In this document: positions 42,886 to 53,429 of the stretch, in pieces | How the letters are laid out: each line of letters begins with the position of its first letter | How positions within the stretch are numbered: position 1 is the first letter of the stretch | NCBI GenBank assembly: GCA_963971405.1 | Contig: OZ020485.1 | Location: forward strand, 4,898,001 to 4,962,000 | DNA: 64,000 bases | Source of the DNA: Psococerastis gibbosa | Lineage: Eukaryota; Arthropoda; Insecta; Psocodea; Psocidae | Direction of reading: 5' to 3' | The notes under the pieces: generated by a model | Seen by the model: the letters and a program-made list of their open reading frames with translations, nothing else | What the model was told of the DNA's origin: nothing | Database searches by the model: none | Program-made: the position numbers and the translations under genes

Positions 42886-43279
42886 GTAGGTTCGCTAATA
42901 GGTCATAGCCACAGTAATCCTCACAGCAATTAAATATAGTCAAAATGAATATACTAGGAATTGTAATGCAGTAATTTTCCGTCGCCTTCTGCATCCTTAT
43001 GCCGTTGACTCTTCATGCCTCCGGGCCAGTTTTCTCAACCCCAGGGCGAAATAGTACCCTGCACAGAAAAGACTGATTTGCGCTTATTTCGCCAAAAAAT
43101 TTTGGCTCCCTATTTGTTCAGTAGCCACTACACGCTTCCATCTTCATAACGAGACGGTACAGATTAAGGGTCTTCGCGTCTTCGCCTCTGAGGCCAAAAG
43201 GGAATACTCAGGAGCTCAGCTACTTTGAAAACCATCACAATAATTTGGCGATCAATCGCCCATTACATCCTAGACCCAC

Positions 43280-43493
43280 CTGTGACAGTGAGGAAAACCG
43301 TTTTGACCCGTGGAGGATGGGTGGCTACTTGGCATTCGTAGAGGCCGGCGTCCCGCCGCGTCACGTACAGGATCTCGAGGCGCCAGTTGTTGGGGTACCG
43401 GAAGCTGAGGGTGATCCGTTGGTCCGAGCTGTAGGCCTGTCGCCCCACCGTCAGCAGGTGGATTGAGTCCTTCTTCCGGTGCACCCACGTCAC
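43280..43493 (-). CDS. Dpr family Ig protein, Ig1 C-terminal part exon
   Basis: A 214-nt exon, acceptor TTGTTGCAG|GTGACG and donor CACAG|GTGGGT, starting in phase 0 and ending in phase 1. It encodes [56 protein letters not shown] and FLTVT. This is the C-to-G strand half of Ig1, with its core Trp (VTW), the LLTVG motif, the RD.GLYECQVST-like F strand and its Cys, all Dpr hallmarks. The Dpr/DIP interface is formed by Ig1. The preceding exon (start of Ig1 with its first Cys, plus signal peptide) was not found between here and the window end. It is markedly GC-richer than its surroundings, as expected for a conserved exon. Confidence 0.93.
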
Positions 43494-43559
43494 CTGCAAC
43501 AAACAGATATTTTCTACAGACTGGGGTCCTGTCGGAACTGAACATTAGCTAAAGATAGA

Positions 43560-43732
43560 GATTATGGTTCACTGCATTGGGGAGCCTGTAATAGATATTA
43601 TGCATCTGTAGAAGGCAACGGGAGACTACTGCATTACAATTACCTAGTACTGGTACAGTCATCATGAATACAATTGCAATGATGATCGCCAATTTTCGAT
43701 ATAAGTGGCATTAGATGAAGAAGAAGAAGATC
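43560..43732 (+). pseudogene. 3' end of a non-LTR element or its SINE
   Basis: AAGGCAACGGGAGACTACTG, then AATTGCAATGATGATCGCCA, ATTTTCGATATAAGTGGCAT and a GAAGAAGAAG tail. The last part matches 5028-5085 and 23230-23292. It may be a SINE that borrowed the 3' end of the LINE. Confidence 0.5.
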
Positions 43733-43814
43733 TGTAGAAGATGATGTGACGTCAATTGCTGAGTGGCAATCTTGAAATTTGCCAAGCCAGTGGATGCTTT
43801 GAGCAATAAAGCCT

Positions 43815-43945
43815 TATAGGCCTTCGTTGGCAAAGTTGGTAGCGTGCTCGTACTTGTGGGAGTCTCTACACCGCATGCAATCGGAGAGCTGTCATAACTC
43901 GACACTGGCATTACCTGCAGAGGTGACTGAAGAAAATATTAGGAT
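43815..43945 (+). mobile_element. SINE-B copy
   Basis: GGTAGCGTGCTCGTACTTGT, GGAGTCTCTACACCGCATGC, AATCGGAGAGCTGTCATAAC, GCAGAGGTGACTGAAG. The 3' end is shortened compared with 54215-54395. It lies just right of the dpr exon. Confidence 0.75.
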
Positions 43946-43974
43946 ACAATTTTATTATTCAATTAAATGACTGT

Positions 43975-44177
43975 CTTGAGAACAATGGCGGATCCACGGG
44001 GGGAGGGGGGTCATGACCCCCCACCTAAATGAGTAAATTCATAAGATAGCTAGTAAAAAAAAAATCAATAAAACTTAACTTTTCAACAAAAAATTACCTT
44101 TTAAATTTACTAAAAACTTGTGACCCCCCCCCCCCCCCCGCCTAAATTTTCCCGCTGGATCCGTTTTTGCTTCAGAA
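43975..44177. mobile_element. hAT-like element, 187 bp
   Basis: The element is 43983-44169: CAATGGCGGATCCACGG at the left, GGATCCGTTTTTG at the right. Flanks CTTGAGAA and CTTCAGAA match at 7/8. The middle holds a G-rich and a C-run segment. One end is also present at 17284-17356. Confidence 0.75.
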
Positions 44178-44616
44178 ACACCTTCATAGTATATGTGTAG
44201 CTTTTTGTCCTCTATACGACACCCGGGAAGAAATGGACAGAAAACACCTTAAAGACGTGCCCTGTTCAAGTTAATAGGAGAGGTTCACCAGAGTGTGCCG
44301 TGATGGGCTGCAAGAAGGCTATAATGGCGGAAGCCTAATACTGCAATGGCGCAATGAAATTTTTTTCTGTCGCTTTACGGTTATTGCAAGTTGAAAGGAA
44401 AGGGAAAAAGCGAACACATACAGGTAGGCTACACTTCGTCCTTTTTCGAACTAAACGCAGGATTTGTAGTTTGTGCTCACCATAATATGTTTACAGTAGC
44501 CTTAAATGTTGATACACGGTCAAAAGGTGAGACATAAAAAGTTACCCATGCTTGTCAGGGCATCTTTGTAAACGTAAGTTTTCAGCAAAGAACATACAAT
44601 ATGTGAAATAAATTCA

Positions 44617-45474
44617 AAGAACCGGTCCGAGTTCACTCGAACATGCTTTCCAATTTATCAAAATTATTAGATAGAGAAAATTAGTAATTTTATGGCAAAT
44701 ATTTTTCCTATGGTTAAATTCCGATATCTCGGGGGGGGGGGGGGGGGGCGGTTGTCCACCTGACGTCACTGGAAGTGAGGTAAATTGGTAAATTCTCGAT
44801 AGGTCAAACAAACACATTAATTACCACACAGCAATAATGGCAGGGCATGCAATGCATTTCAGCGCGAATTTTCTATCATTTTTTTCAAAAAATAATTTTT
44901 TGGGCAAAACCAAATATTTTTTTGGGAAAGCAACCTATCCGGTTTCGTTACTCAATTTAACACCTAAAACATGCTTGAAGGTAGAAATCATCGATAGAAA
45001 GGTTTCGCATTTTTTAGTCATTTTTTCATTAAAATTTAGTTATTTTTATTTTTTTACCCCCAGAAGCAAACTATCAAGGGGCAAGCGACCCCCCGCATTT
45101 TGTCAACATTAATAACGACTACAATCTACGAGAATTTAAAAGAAATCGTTGGAGCCGTTTTTGAGAAATAATTTTTTTAGACGTTTTTTTGGAGTTTTTT
45201 GAAAATAAAACCCCCCCAAATTGAGTTAGCCCAAAAAAAAAAAATGGTCTCGAGGTATGATTTTTGTGAACCTACATGCCAAATTTCACTGAAATCCACT
45301 GAGTAGTTTGCCCGGAAATCGACGAACAGACAGACAGACCGACAGACAGACATTTTGTAAAAACCACTTTTTTGAGTTACTGGGACCTCAAAACGTGTAA
45401 ATCCGTTGAAATCTCGGAATCGAAAATTTCGACCATCACAAAGCTTTCCTTATACTACGTATAAATTTGAAAAC
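44617..45474 (-). mobile_element. GTCT-family element, copy F5
   Basis: AAGAACCGGTCCGAGTTCAC at one end and TATACTACGTATAAATTTGA at the other, whose GCTTTCC motif is eroded (GAAAAC). It has a G run of about 18 (44731-44748) and (CAGA)n at 45326-45352. Otherwise complete. Confidence 0.75.
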
Positions 45475-45479
45475 AAAAA

Positions 45480-46365
45480 TAGTGCAATTTCTATAGACGA
45501 AAACATCATTCATTAAAATAAGATTAGCACCTTCACTTCAACTAACCTAGGTTCGATAATTACTGATACTCCCACTAGAATTTTAATTTGGATAATGTGC
45601 AAGCGCAAATGAAACGGTCGCTGAAATTAGCAATGATAATTCATTGAAATCCTCGCTGTGCAGCGTAAAGCGTGAGCGTTATATTAGCAATAATAGGAGT
45701 GTTGTGGCTTAATTAAAATGCATATTATAAATCTCACTTTGCTTTCCGCTTTGCATGCAAACATGAAAGCGGATAATCTTGGATTTATTATTTAAATGAG
45801 AGTTCACATGAAAATTTTTCAGCCTGATCTCACTCTGTCACCAATAAAAGCGTTTTTTTGAACAATAAAAAATGAATTTGGGCGTTTTCTGCATACAATC
45901 TAATATTTAGGCCTGTCTTTAGTGTTCATACTGTAGGCTGTATACTGTCAATGTAAATACAGTGAATATATCCAAATTCAGGTACACACCTGACTTCTGA
46001 ATATGTATTATTTATCTCTCTCTGCACGGTAAACATTTAAAAAAAATTCAGTTACAAACATGACAGAAATTGAGGCTAATAAGATAAAATCAAGACAAAA
46101 AAACCCCTGTCCTGTAAAATATTATTAATTTCTCACGTGAAAGGTGAAAATGAAAAAAAAATGTTTCGGCTTATATTATTATTTTTTCAGTTGCAAACAT
46201 GACTGAAAATGAGGCTCTGTGAAATTAAAAAATTAAAAAAGAACAATTGCGCTTTTGCGTTCTACATAATACGGAAATACCTTGAAATGAGTTTTAGGAC
46301 ACTCAGGGGAATCGGATATTTGTTTAGTGAGAAATAAGAAAAAAATAAGAAACAAAATTGTCTTT
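45480..46365. other. No gene recognised
   Basis: AT-rich. Two similar blocks around 46050 and 46190 (AGTT.CAAACATGAC.GAAA.TGAGGCT) form a local direct repeat about 140 bp apart. Confidence 0.4.
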
Positions 46366-46600
46366 ATTTGCCATATGGGCGAATTTTGGGAGTTTTGGCC
46401 CACCGTAACAAGTAAATGTTGGTTAAAGCGTGGCAATGGAGTAGTAATAAAACACAAAACTTGGGTTCGAATCCAGCTCCAACCAAAATTTAGTCTCCCT
46501 ATTGTGGGATAACATTAATAGCCCAATGGCGTCATGTAAAGACAGTTCTCTCTCCCAAAATCCACCAAGTTACACGCATTTTCACTTTGTCGGGCAGTAG
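46366..46600 (+). mobile_element. tRNA-like SINE (fourth family)
   Basis: GGGCGAATTTTGGGAGTTTT, GCCCACCGTAAC, a tRNA-like head (GCGTGGCAATGGAGTAGTAA) and a perfect B box GGTTCGAATCC at 46468-46478. It ends with CATGTAAAGACAGTTCTCTC. Related pieces lie at 50800-50860 (GCGAATTTTGGGACTTTTGG) and 51015-51050. Confidence 0.55.
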
Positions 46601-47109
46601 GTACTATCGCAACGGCATATCGACTACCAATATAAATGCCGAGGAAAATATTAGAGAGAAGGGGCATGTTGAAAGTGCACGGATATGAAAATTAGGCAGG
46701 CGTGTTATTCCTTTTCGTTAGGTTGGTATACCTAAAGTTTTACCGCTCTTGAAACTTTTCCTCTCGAAAATGTATTAAAAGTATCGATTCACTTGGTTTA
46801 GGCCAACAGCATGGAAAGATTTTATACGTGGCAGCATAATCATAATTAATTAATTATTAGTTTAGAAGATTATTGACGTTCAATATTCCTCATTAGACAT
46901 TATATATTGCAGTATTATATGGTATGTATAACACTGACATTAAATTAACTTTGGTTGAATAGGTAACCTCAACGTTATATATCCTCTAATTTCATTAGGT
47001 TATTAATATAGGTAGGTACTGCAGCACAGAAAAAATTAATTATACAGTATACTGTAACAAAATATAATGAAGTAAATTATCAAATTTAAATTTGTTTTTT
47101 TCGTGCTAA

Positions 47110-47245
47110 ATAAATTGTACGAGTTATATAAATATATAAATATATATAATATATATAAATATATATAATATATATAAATATATATAATATATATAAATAT
47201 ATATAATATATATAAATATATATAATATATATAAATATAAATTAT
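47110..47245. repeat. AT minisatellite, about 19-bp unit
   Basis: About six near-identical units of TATATAAATATATATAATA. The Tyr/Ile ORFs across it are artefacts. Confidence 0.9.
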
Positions 47246-47279
47246 ACGATTATATCGTATATACCGTATTATTGTTATG

Positions 47280-47510
47280 CATTTTAGTATGTAGGGACCT
47301 ATGGGCCACTTTATGTAGGCCTGGGTCCATAAAAAGTCCTTCAAAACTATGTAGTTATGTGCGATTAAGTGGTTTCTTTAAGACCGACATTATTGGATGT
47401 ACTCGTAAGTCCTGCTGGGGCATCGTCTTAACCACTAAGCTATGCCCCGGCAAGGTGTAGTACGTGATTTCGAATCCTACCGCAAGTCGAGATTTTTCTA
47501 GAACTCTAAT
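47280..47510. repeat. Repeat D fragment next to tRNA-like repeat
   Basis: GGGACCTATGGGCCAC and GGCCTGGGTCCATAAAAAGT are repeat D in reverse. 47395-47500 (CTTAACCACTAAGCTATGCC, TGATTTCGAATCCTACCGCA, then a T run) resembles the tRNA-like repeat at 6850-7045. Confidence 0.5.
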
Positions 47511-47559
47511 TTAGTTTTTTTTTTGTGGCTTAAGGGTATACAGCCATTACGAAATGCAT

Positions 47560-47800
47560 CTGGCAAAAGACTGCTATCGGGAGCTCACTGGTCAACGAGG
47601 TTGCCCAGGGACCGTCTGAAACAGCTTGCCCAACGTCCTACCACTTTTGTCCGATATTCTCCAGGAAGCTGACCACCTCCGTCAACCCCTCTCTGTCCAA
47701 GTCCTGGAGCACATCCATATACAGCATGTGAATGGCGGCAACTTCCCCTGGTCCTGCAACCTGCTAATAAGCTCTGTCCTCTCCCGGCTGTAGAGTTATT
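47560..47800 (-). pseudogene. Retroelement C-terminal remnant
   Basis: On the minus strand, SRERTELISRLQDQGKLPPF in one frame and DVLQDLDREGLTEVVSFLEN with a following stop in another. The ..ER..L...L...G... then V..FLE/L pattern resembles tails of RNase-H-bearing retroelements. Frameshifted; family not certain. Confidence 0.4.
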
Positions 47801-47824
47801 TCGGTTGTAGAGGTTATTTTTAAG

Positions 47825-48045
47825 AAATTTTTATGGAACCAGGCCTACACATAGGTCCCTTGCCCAATGCCAACGACCCCATGGATTTCGGACATTATTT
47901 GTATTGTTCCGGTTTGGCCATTGGCATACTAGTATACGTTCTCGATGTCAACCTACACCAGCTACAAGCGATAATGGACAATCTGATACAAGCTCACCAT
48001 TAACGCAATAGAACAGGCAAAGGCATGACTTGACCAAGTACTGCT
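47825..48045 (+). repeat. Repeat D, fullest copy
   Basis: TTTTTATGGAACCAGGCCTA, GTCCCTTGCCCAATGCCAAC, GACCCCATGGATTTCGGACA, GTATACGTTCTCGATGTCAA, CTTGACCAAGTACTGC. Shared with 21790 (reverse), 47290 (reverse), 59270-59375 (partial) and 60695-61085. Unknown class. Confidence 0.65.
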
Positions 48046-48050
48046 ACGAG

Positions 48051-48178
48051 CAGTGGCGGATCCACAGCGGGGGGGGGGGAGTCAATTTCGGTTGTAACTA
48101 GGAGTTCAAAGTAAGTTGTACCATATAATACTCCAATATATTATATTGATTTCTTTAAACTTTTTCCGTGGATCTGTC
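48051..48178. mobile_element. Probable small hAT-like element
   Basis: Starts CAGTGGCGGATCCACAGCGG with a G run; a loosely inverted end (CCGTGGATCTGTC) lies near 48164-48176. The target duplication is not clear. Confidence 0.4.
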
Positions 48179-48371
48179 TAATTTCCGACAAATAGGTAAC
48201 TAATACCTTGTCAAGTATTAACTACGAGCAGAATTATTACATTTTCTTCTTAATATTGCCTGATTTTTCTATTTTACTATGTCCATTTTAAGGTTAACTG
48301 GTGAATACGGTGAACTTTTATTAAATCGACTTGTTTTAATGCAACGCATACACAGTACGTACCTTTATAAT

Positions 48372-48584
48372 GGTATGGGACATATTCTGAGATTAGAAAG
48401 ACTCCTCAAGAACATCATTGAGGGTTTGGTCGAAGGCACCAATCGAGGATGACGGAGGAAGGGGTATGTGGATGACATTAAGAAGGACAGAGGATGCAAA
48501 ACCTACCTTGCACTAAAAAGGACCGCACAGGACCGACAAGAGTGGAGAAGTAGTCTTAAAGAGTTGCTGCAAACCAATCAATAG
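48372..48584 (+). pseudogene. Non-LTR reverse transcriptase tail
   Basis: GMGHILRLERLLKNIIEGLV, EGTNRG, stop, RRKGYVDDIKKDRGCKTYLA, LKRTAQDRQEWRSSLKELLQ, TNQ, stop. The GH.LR...L...I.EG..EG, (G)RRR..Y.DDI, LKR..QDR.EWR order is the same tail block as at 16965-17273. One stop codon replaces an Arg of the RGRRR motif. 5'-truncated. Confidence 0.8.
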
Positions 48585-48599
48585 ATTGAAACTCCTGAA

Positions 48600-49115
48600 G
48601 AAGATATATTGTACGAGTATCTAACTTATTATGATTATGATTATGACTTATTATTATTTTCTAAATGCGTAAGCCTACAAATTAAATGCATCATCGACCA
48701 CCACAGTACATATTAATATACAGGCTGTAAAGTATGCTACATATTTGTTTCATGTACATTATGTATATTAAATTTCAGTATTATTGACCATAACCATTTG
48801 AATGAATTTTGCGACACAGCATGAAATGAAATTTACCTTAGGGTAGTACGATATAAAGTAGCAATATCGGCCGTTTATCGATTTCAAATTATCAATCTGT
48901 GCATCGCCGGAAAGTAACAATGAAAAAGGACAATAGGGCTGTATTTGTTTTTTTTTTTTTACATTTGAGGCACAGGTTGTAAAAATCATCTAAAGAAGCT
49001 GCTGTTAAATGGTCACACTCACAGCTAACAGGTCTGATACAAAGCAAGCCAAATAACAGTGGAACGCTCGTCAGTATCAGTGTCATTGTCATTGTACCAT
49101 TTATCGGCTTCGGTG
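48600..49115. other. No gene recognised
   Basis: The minus-strand ORF 48892-49122 begins with a hydrophobic stretch but has no recognised domain, ends in the T-run region, and overlaps the start of a SINE-B copy. Not called. Confidence 0.35.
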
Positions 49116-49119
49116 CCAT

Positions 49120-49268
49120 CATGGTAGCTTGCTTGCATTCGTGCGAGTCTTCACGCTATGCGATCGGAGACAGTGATTTTTTTTACCCAGAACAAAGTAT
49201 TAATTTATTCATTGAGGCGACTGAAGAGGATAGCATTCATTAAATTGTTTGTAAGCGATTAACCACTT
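49120..49268 (+). mobile_element. SINE-B copy with inserted bases
   Basis: GTAGCTTGCTTGCATTCGTG, CGAGTCTTCACGCTATGCGA, TCGGAGACAG, then an unrelated short stretch, GAGGCGACTGAAGAGGAT and GTTTGTAAGCGATTAACC. Confidence 0.65.
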
Positions 49269-49289
49269 AAAAAATATGACGCAAAGAAA

Positions 49290-49440
49290 TAATACCAACA
49301 TGCGCGAATAATATCGAGGTTCTATTTTTATTTTGTTGGCAGCTTCATTCTGTGAACTTTTTCTGTGAACTTTTTCTGTAAAATGTGCGCGCATCCTCAA
49401 AGTTCACTCTCGATCGTAAAGAAGAATAACTTCAAAAAAA
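49290..49440. repeat. Dispersed repeat, inverted match to 3.1 kb
   Basis: AACATGCGCGAATAATATCGAGGTTCT-like, CTGTGAACTTTTTCTGT (twice in tandem), GTGCGCGCATCCTCAAAGTT, AAGAAGAATAACTTC. These match 3095-3215 on the opposite strand. Confidence 0.55.
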
Positions 49441-49444
49441 TGCA

Positions 49445-51200
49445 TTTGTGGATTGAAATGAATGGAGAAACTAACGGTGCGTAGTTTATAAATAAAACCT
49501 TGTTGTTGTGGATTCAAGCAGATAGTTTGACCACTTCGAAGTTAGTCCGATGGACACGGTATAGATTGAGTTCTCTCATGCGGCACCCCGGAGTTGTTCA
49601 GGGTTGACCAAAGCTTAAGATACTCTAGAGTGACTATTGACAATTGAGTCAAATGGCCTGTTGGTGTTTTCTAAACGGAGACAGGCGGGGGCAAAGAGCT
49701 CTTTTTTCAGAACAATTGACCATCCAATATTTTTTTCGTCACTTGCCATATTTTTTCTTAATTCTACGAAATGAAAATTAGCACAATTAACCGACATTAG
49801 AGGATACAGAAAACACTGGACTTCCCCGCGTTCCACGTCTGACCGGGGTCAATAAAAAACGATTCTATTGTGCTATCAATCTATTCAGTACTGGGGGATA
49901 GGGAAAGTCAACGCAACCGAAATTTCACCCTTGCACAATTATTTACCATGTGCCTACACATATTATCGATCTCTGTACCTATACTAATTGATAAATACGG
50001 AAGCATGTGCGGGTTCACTCGTACAAGTTCTTTAGTATTGAATGATACATAGACCTACACACCATTCACTTCGCACCTTCTATATACCACACCGGCGCTA
50101 CGGATGTACTCATATAAAAAGGAGTTGAATAAAATCTTTCACAGCCCAGAGCACTGCTTTATCCCTGATGAAATATGGTCCTGTAATCTCACGATCCAAA
50201 AGGCTTTAAGCCTCCCAGAAGACTAGTGTCACAGAGGACCACCACTTTTTGTCTCCCACGCCTGTCTTCTTTTTCGCTTCCTCTCCTGACGGAAATAGCG
50301 AAAAAACATCAACAATTTTTATCAAATTGTGAGATTTAGACTATAATTTATGAATGAATGTGAGTCCAACACCGTGGGGGGTGACAAAAAGAGTACATAT
50401 CTGTTTGTTACCAAAGGGGGGGGGGGGTGATAGCACTAGTAGTATTCTTGTGGCCACTCTTTTTTTGGTAAGTAGGATTAGAGGTGTAGAGGTAAACATA
50501 TAGGCATAAAGAGGTGACTTATGTATCGTGCAGTAGAAAAGTTGCTGCCACCTAAAATGGGGTTGTCCCGGTATTCAAACGAAGATTCTGTAATTTTCTA
50601 GCATTTTCCTAGAGAATCTGCTTAAATGTATAAATAAATTGAAGTGTTAATGTATCATTTTTTGTTGTTGTTGTTGAAAAATTGTACATATTCGGTTAAA
50701 AAAAAGAAGAGAGAGTACCCCGTGGAAGACACAAAAAAAGTTCGTCTGGTCACTCTATGGGAATCGTAACAGTGGGCCGAAAGGCCGAAAATGAAAGAAA
50801 GAAAGCGGGCGAATTTTGGGACTTTTGGCCCACTCTTACAATTAACCCACAATATTTTTACAGAAATATTACAATATTATTATAAAATTAAATAAATGAA
50901 TACATAACGGTAAAAATAATGAGGTATGTACGGACGCCACATTCACTCAACATTCGCTCCTCATTCATACCGTTGCATGAGAAGACTGTGACAAGCCATG
51001 CAATACACCTATCATATGGAATATAAAGACAATTCTCTTTCTCTCTTTCTTTCTTTTCTAAATACTGCTTTCAAAGTATTATGAAGAGTAGCTTCAAACT
51101 TCAAGTCGTGTTTCCCATTCAACTACAATGAGACCAAAAATATCCTGACTGATATCATTATTTTAGGGTTCTTGCATGTTTCCATAAAACAAATTGCACA
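49445..51200. other. Mixed old repeats, no gene
   Basis: 49795-49850 is a reverse fragment of the tRNA-like repeat. 49985-50035 resembles the terminus seen at 89-135. 50415-50429 is a G run. 50800-51060 contains pieces of the 46.4-kb SINE and a (CTTT)n run. No exon of dpr (Ig1 start) was found on the minus strand. Confidence 0.4.
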
Positions 51201-51204
51201 TTTG

Positions 51205-51465
51205 ACGTATGATGTAGTAGCAGTATGGTTTGACACAGTCCCAGGCCACGGTGTGGGCCCATAGGACAGTGGACCTCCTGAATTTAGTGGATTCCGAACC
51301 ACTTGGGAAACACAGTGAACTCACACGATTAGTTCAGAGGTGACCAGGACAAGTCCTACCATGTTTCCCTACCGGCACTGTGCACATGACCAATTTATTT
51401 GCAGCTTTGAACCTGCTCTGGTCCACTGGATTCAACTTGGTATGGCGGCCGGCACGTATGATGTA
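51205..51465 (-). mobile_element. SINE-C with 12-bp target duplication
   Basis: ACGTATGATGTA lies at 51205-51216 and again at 51454-51465. The insert (51217-51453, 237 bp) reads on the minus strand from GCCGGCCGCCATACCAAG, through GGTTCAAAGCTGC, to AGGTCCACTGTCCTATGGGC and a (CTA)-like tail. It agrees with 27340-27618 at both ends. Confidence 0.85.
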
Positions 51466-52129
51466 TAAAGTAGTCTAGGTACTAGAAAGTAGCACTGAAT
51501 ATATGCCTAAAAATGTTGAAATAGTAATTTAATAATAATAATAATGTATTTCATTGTACTTATTCTATCTGTTTATATGTGAATTAAATAGATATAAAGC
51601 GCAATAGTAAACAGTGTGATATTCAAAGAGCCAAAGAATGTATTCCATATGGAACGCTAAATTTTCTGAATTTCTGCGATACAATAGACTAAAGATAAAA
51701 ATATTATAGTATGTTCCAACTGAAACAAAAGCGGTACAACCTTGAGACACGGAATTGAAACTACACCGAAGAGATAAAATTGGGTTTACCAAGATCTACT
51801 GTGTTTGAAATTGTTTTCAATATTTTTCTATGGGAATGCTATCTTCAAAGATGATGGTGTTTTTTATCAAATAAAAATCTGTCAACTTTGATCATTGAAT
51901 TTGTGGAGATATTGAGGAAATTGGGTCCTCTTTGGAATCCAGCTATTTGTCCTCCAGCTTCCTTGATGAAAACCATAGCTTAGCCTTAGACAGACGGGAA
52001 CTGGCATTTATTAAGAACTTCCACCCAAATGGCCAATCTATGTATTTTGACTCGCCAACGGCCTTACCATGTTGATTCCATTACAGCAGAGCATGTTTCA
52101 AACTGCGGCAACTTGGTAGTGTGCACAGC

Positions 52130-52405
52130 GTTGGCAGGGGAACCTGGTGGGACATGATAACTCGCTTAGGGAGTATAAGTCGAGTCCTGGTCACCTCCGA
52201 TTTAATCGTGTGACTTTACCATGTTCCCCAAGTGGTTCGGAATCCACTATAATCAGGAGGTCCACCCTGTTAGTCAACTCCCCTTTCCCCGAGGTGAAAG
52301 AGTCTGCCCTTAGGGTGCCTCAAGTTAACAAACAGACTCACTCCCCCCGCCAGGCTGACAGGGTTGCTTAAAGCAGAAATGCTGAAAGCAGGCGTTAGAA
52401 ACAAC
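52130..52405 (+). repeat. Dispersed repeat (SINE-C-related core), uninterrupted
   Basis: GGCAGGGGAACCTGGTGGGA, GTCGAGTCCTGGTCACCTCC, GTGTGACTTTACCATGTTCC, GGAATCCACTATAATCAGGA, CAGGCTGACAGGGTTGCTTA. This is the intact reference for the copy broken by SINE-A at 1570-2095. Confidence 0.75.
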
Positions 52406-52507
52406 AACAACATGTATTTTGACTCTACAGGCTGACGTCATGACGCTTTTACAATACTTTTAAACATAAAAGGCCATTGAGGAGATTGGGTCCTCTTTGG
52501 AATCCAC

Positions 52508-52723
52508 TTAGTTTACTTTATCCAATGCCAGTTCTTGGCATCTCTGCCATTCGCCAACGATCGTCTCCCAGTATAAATGCATAAGGTTTCTGTCCTGGTA
52601 GTTGGATAGGGCTGCGCAATCCTGTAGGTGTAGACCGTCCATTCTCACAGAGTTGCAAAGAGGACAGGTGTCCGGGTCTTTGGAATCCTGCTCATGGCAT
52701 CTAGCTTCGGTGATGAAAACCAT
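52508..52723 (-). pseudogene. Retrotransposon C-terminal zinc-knuckle-like tail
   Basis: The last 71 codons of a polyprotein: EARCHEQDSKDPDTCPLCNS, VRMDGLHLQDCAAL, then LYWETIVGEWQ and a stop. The CPLC...MD..HL..C spacing is the same as in the RNase-H element at 14130-14284 (CPLCHGGRMDEDHLRDC), so the two belong to related families. It is embedded in the tandem repeat; the RT and RNase H parts are absent. Confidence 0.7.
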
Positions 52724-53429
52724 AGCTTAGCCTTAGACAGACGAGAACTGGCATTTATTAAAAACTTCCCTCCAAATGGCCAATCTAAGCATATTGACTC
52801 TACAACCTGACGTCATGACGCTTTTACAATACTTTAAAAAAATAAAAGGCTCCGGTCCGCCTTTAAGACAGTTGGGTCCTTTTTGGAATCCAGCTATTTG
52901 CCCTCCACCTTCCTTGATGAAAACCATAGCTTAGCCTTAGATAGACGAGAACTGGCATTTATTAAGAACTTCCCTCCAAATGGCCAATCTAAGCATTTTG
53001 ACTCTACAACCTGACGTCATGACATTCCACAGCTTCCGTGATGAATACCATAGCTTAGCCTTAGACATACGAGAACTGGCATTTATTAAGAACTTCCCTC
53101 CAAAAGGCCAATCTAAGTATTTTGACTCTACAACCTGACGTCATGACATTCCGCAGCTTCCGTGATGAATACCATAGCTTAGCCTTAGACATACGAGAAC
53201 TGGCATTTATTAGGAACTTCCACCCAAATGTTCAATCTATGTATTTTGACCCTACAGATTGACGTCATAACACTTTTACAACACGTTTACACATAAAAGG
53301 CGAGAACTGAAGACCAGAACTGGCATTTATTAAGAATTTTCCTCCAAATGGCCAATCTAAGTATTTTTTTGACTCTACCGCCTGACGTCATGACGATTTT
53401 ACAGCATTTTTAGACGGAAAAGGCCACAG

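Larger units (their letters stand above)
51930..53425 (-). repeat. Clustered tandem repeats derived from a retrotransposon 3' end
   Basis: Plus-strand blocks GATGAAAACCATAGCTTAGC, CTTAGACAGACGAGAACTGG, CATTTATTAAGAACTTCC and CTGACGTCATGACG recur at about 51968, 52712, 52917, 53040, 53165 and (partly) 53315. Spacing varies from about 125 to 205 bp because some units lack the AAAAGGC...TCCTTTTTGGAATCC segment. Each unit carries the palindrome TGACGTCA. The only unit with coding content is the tail at 52508-52723. The dispersed repeat 52130-52405 interrupts the first unit. Confidence 0.8.

Noticed and set aside
43245..43545. Alternative frames over the dpr Ig1 exon on both strands
   Set aside because: Only the frame starting at 43493 with GTGACGTGG gives the Ig signature and matching splice phases; the others are shadows.
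47036..47344. Tyr/Ile-rich 102-codon ORF
   Set aside because: Runs across the AT minisatellite.
48892..49122. Secreted protein with N-terminal signal-like stretch
   Set aside because: It overlaps a SINE-B head, continues into a T run read as lysines, and has no homologous domain I can name.
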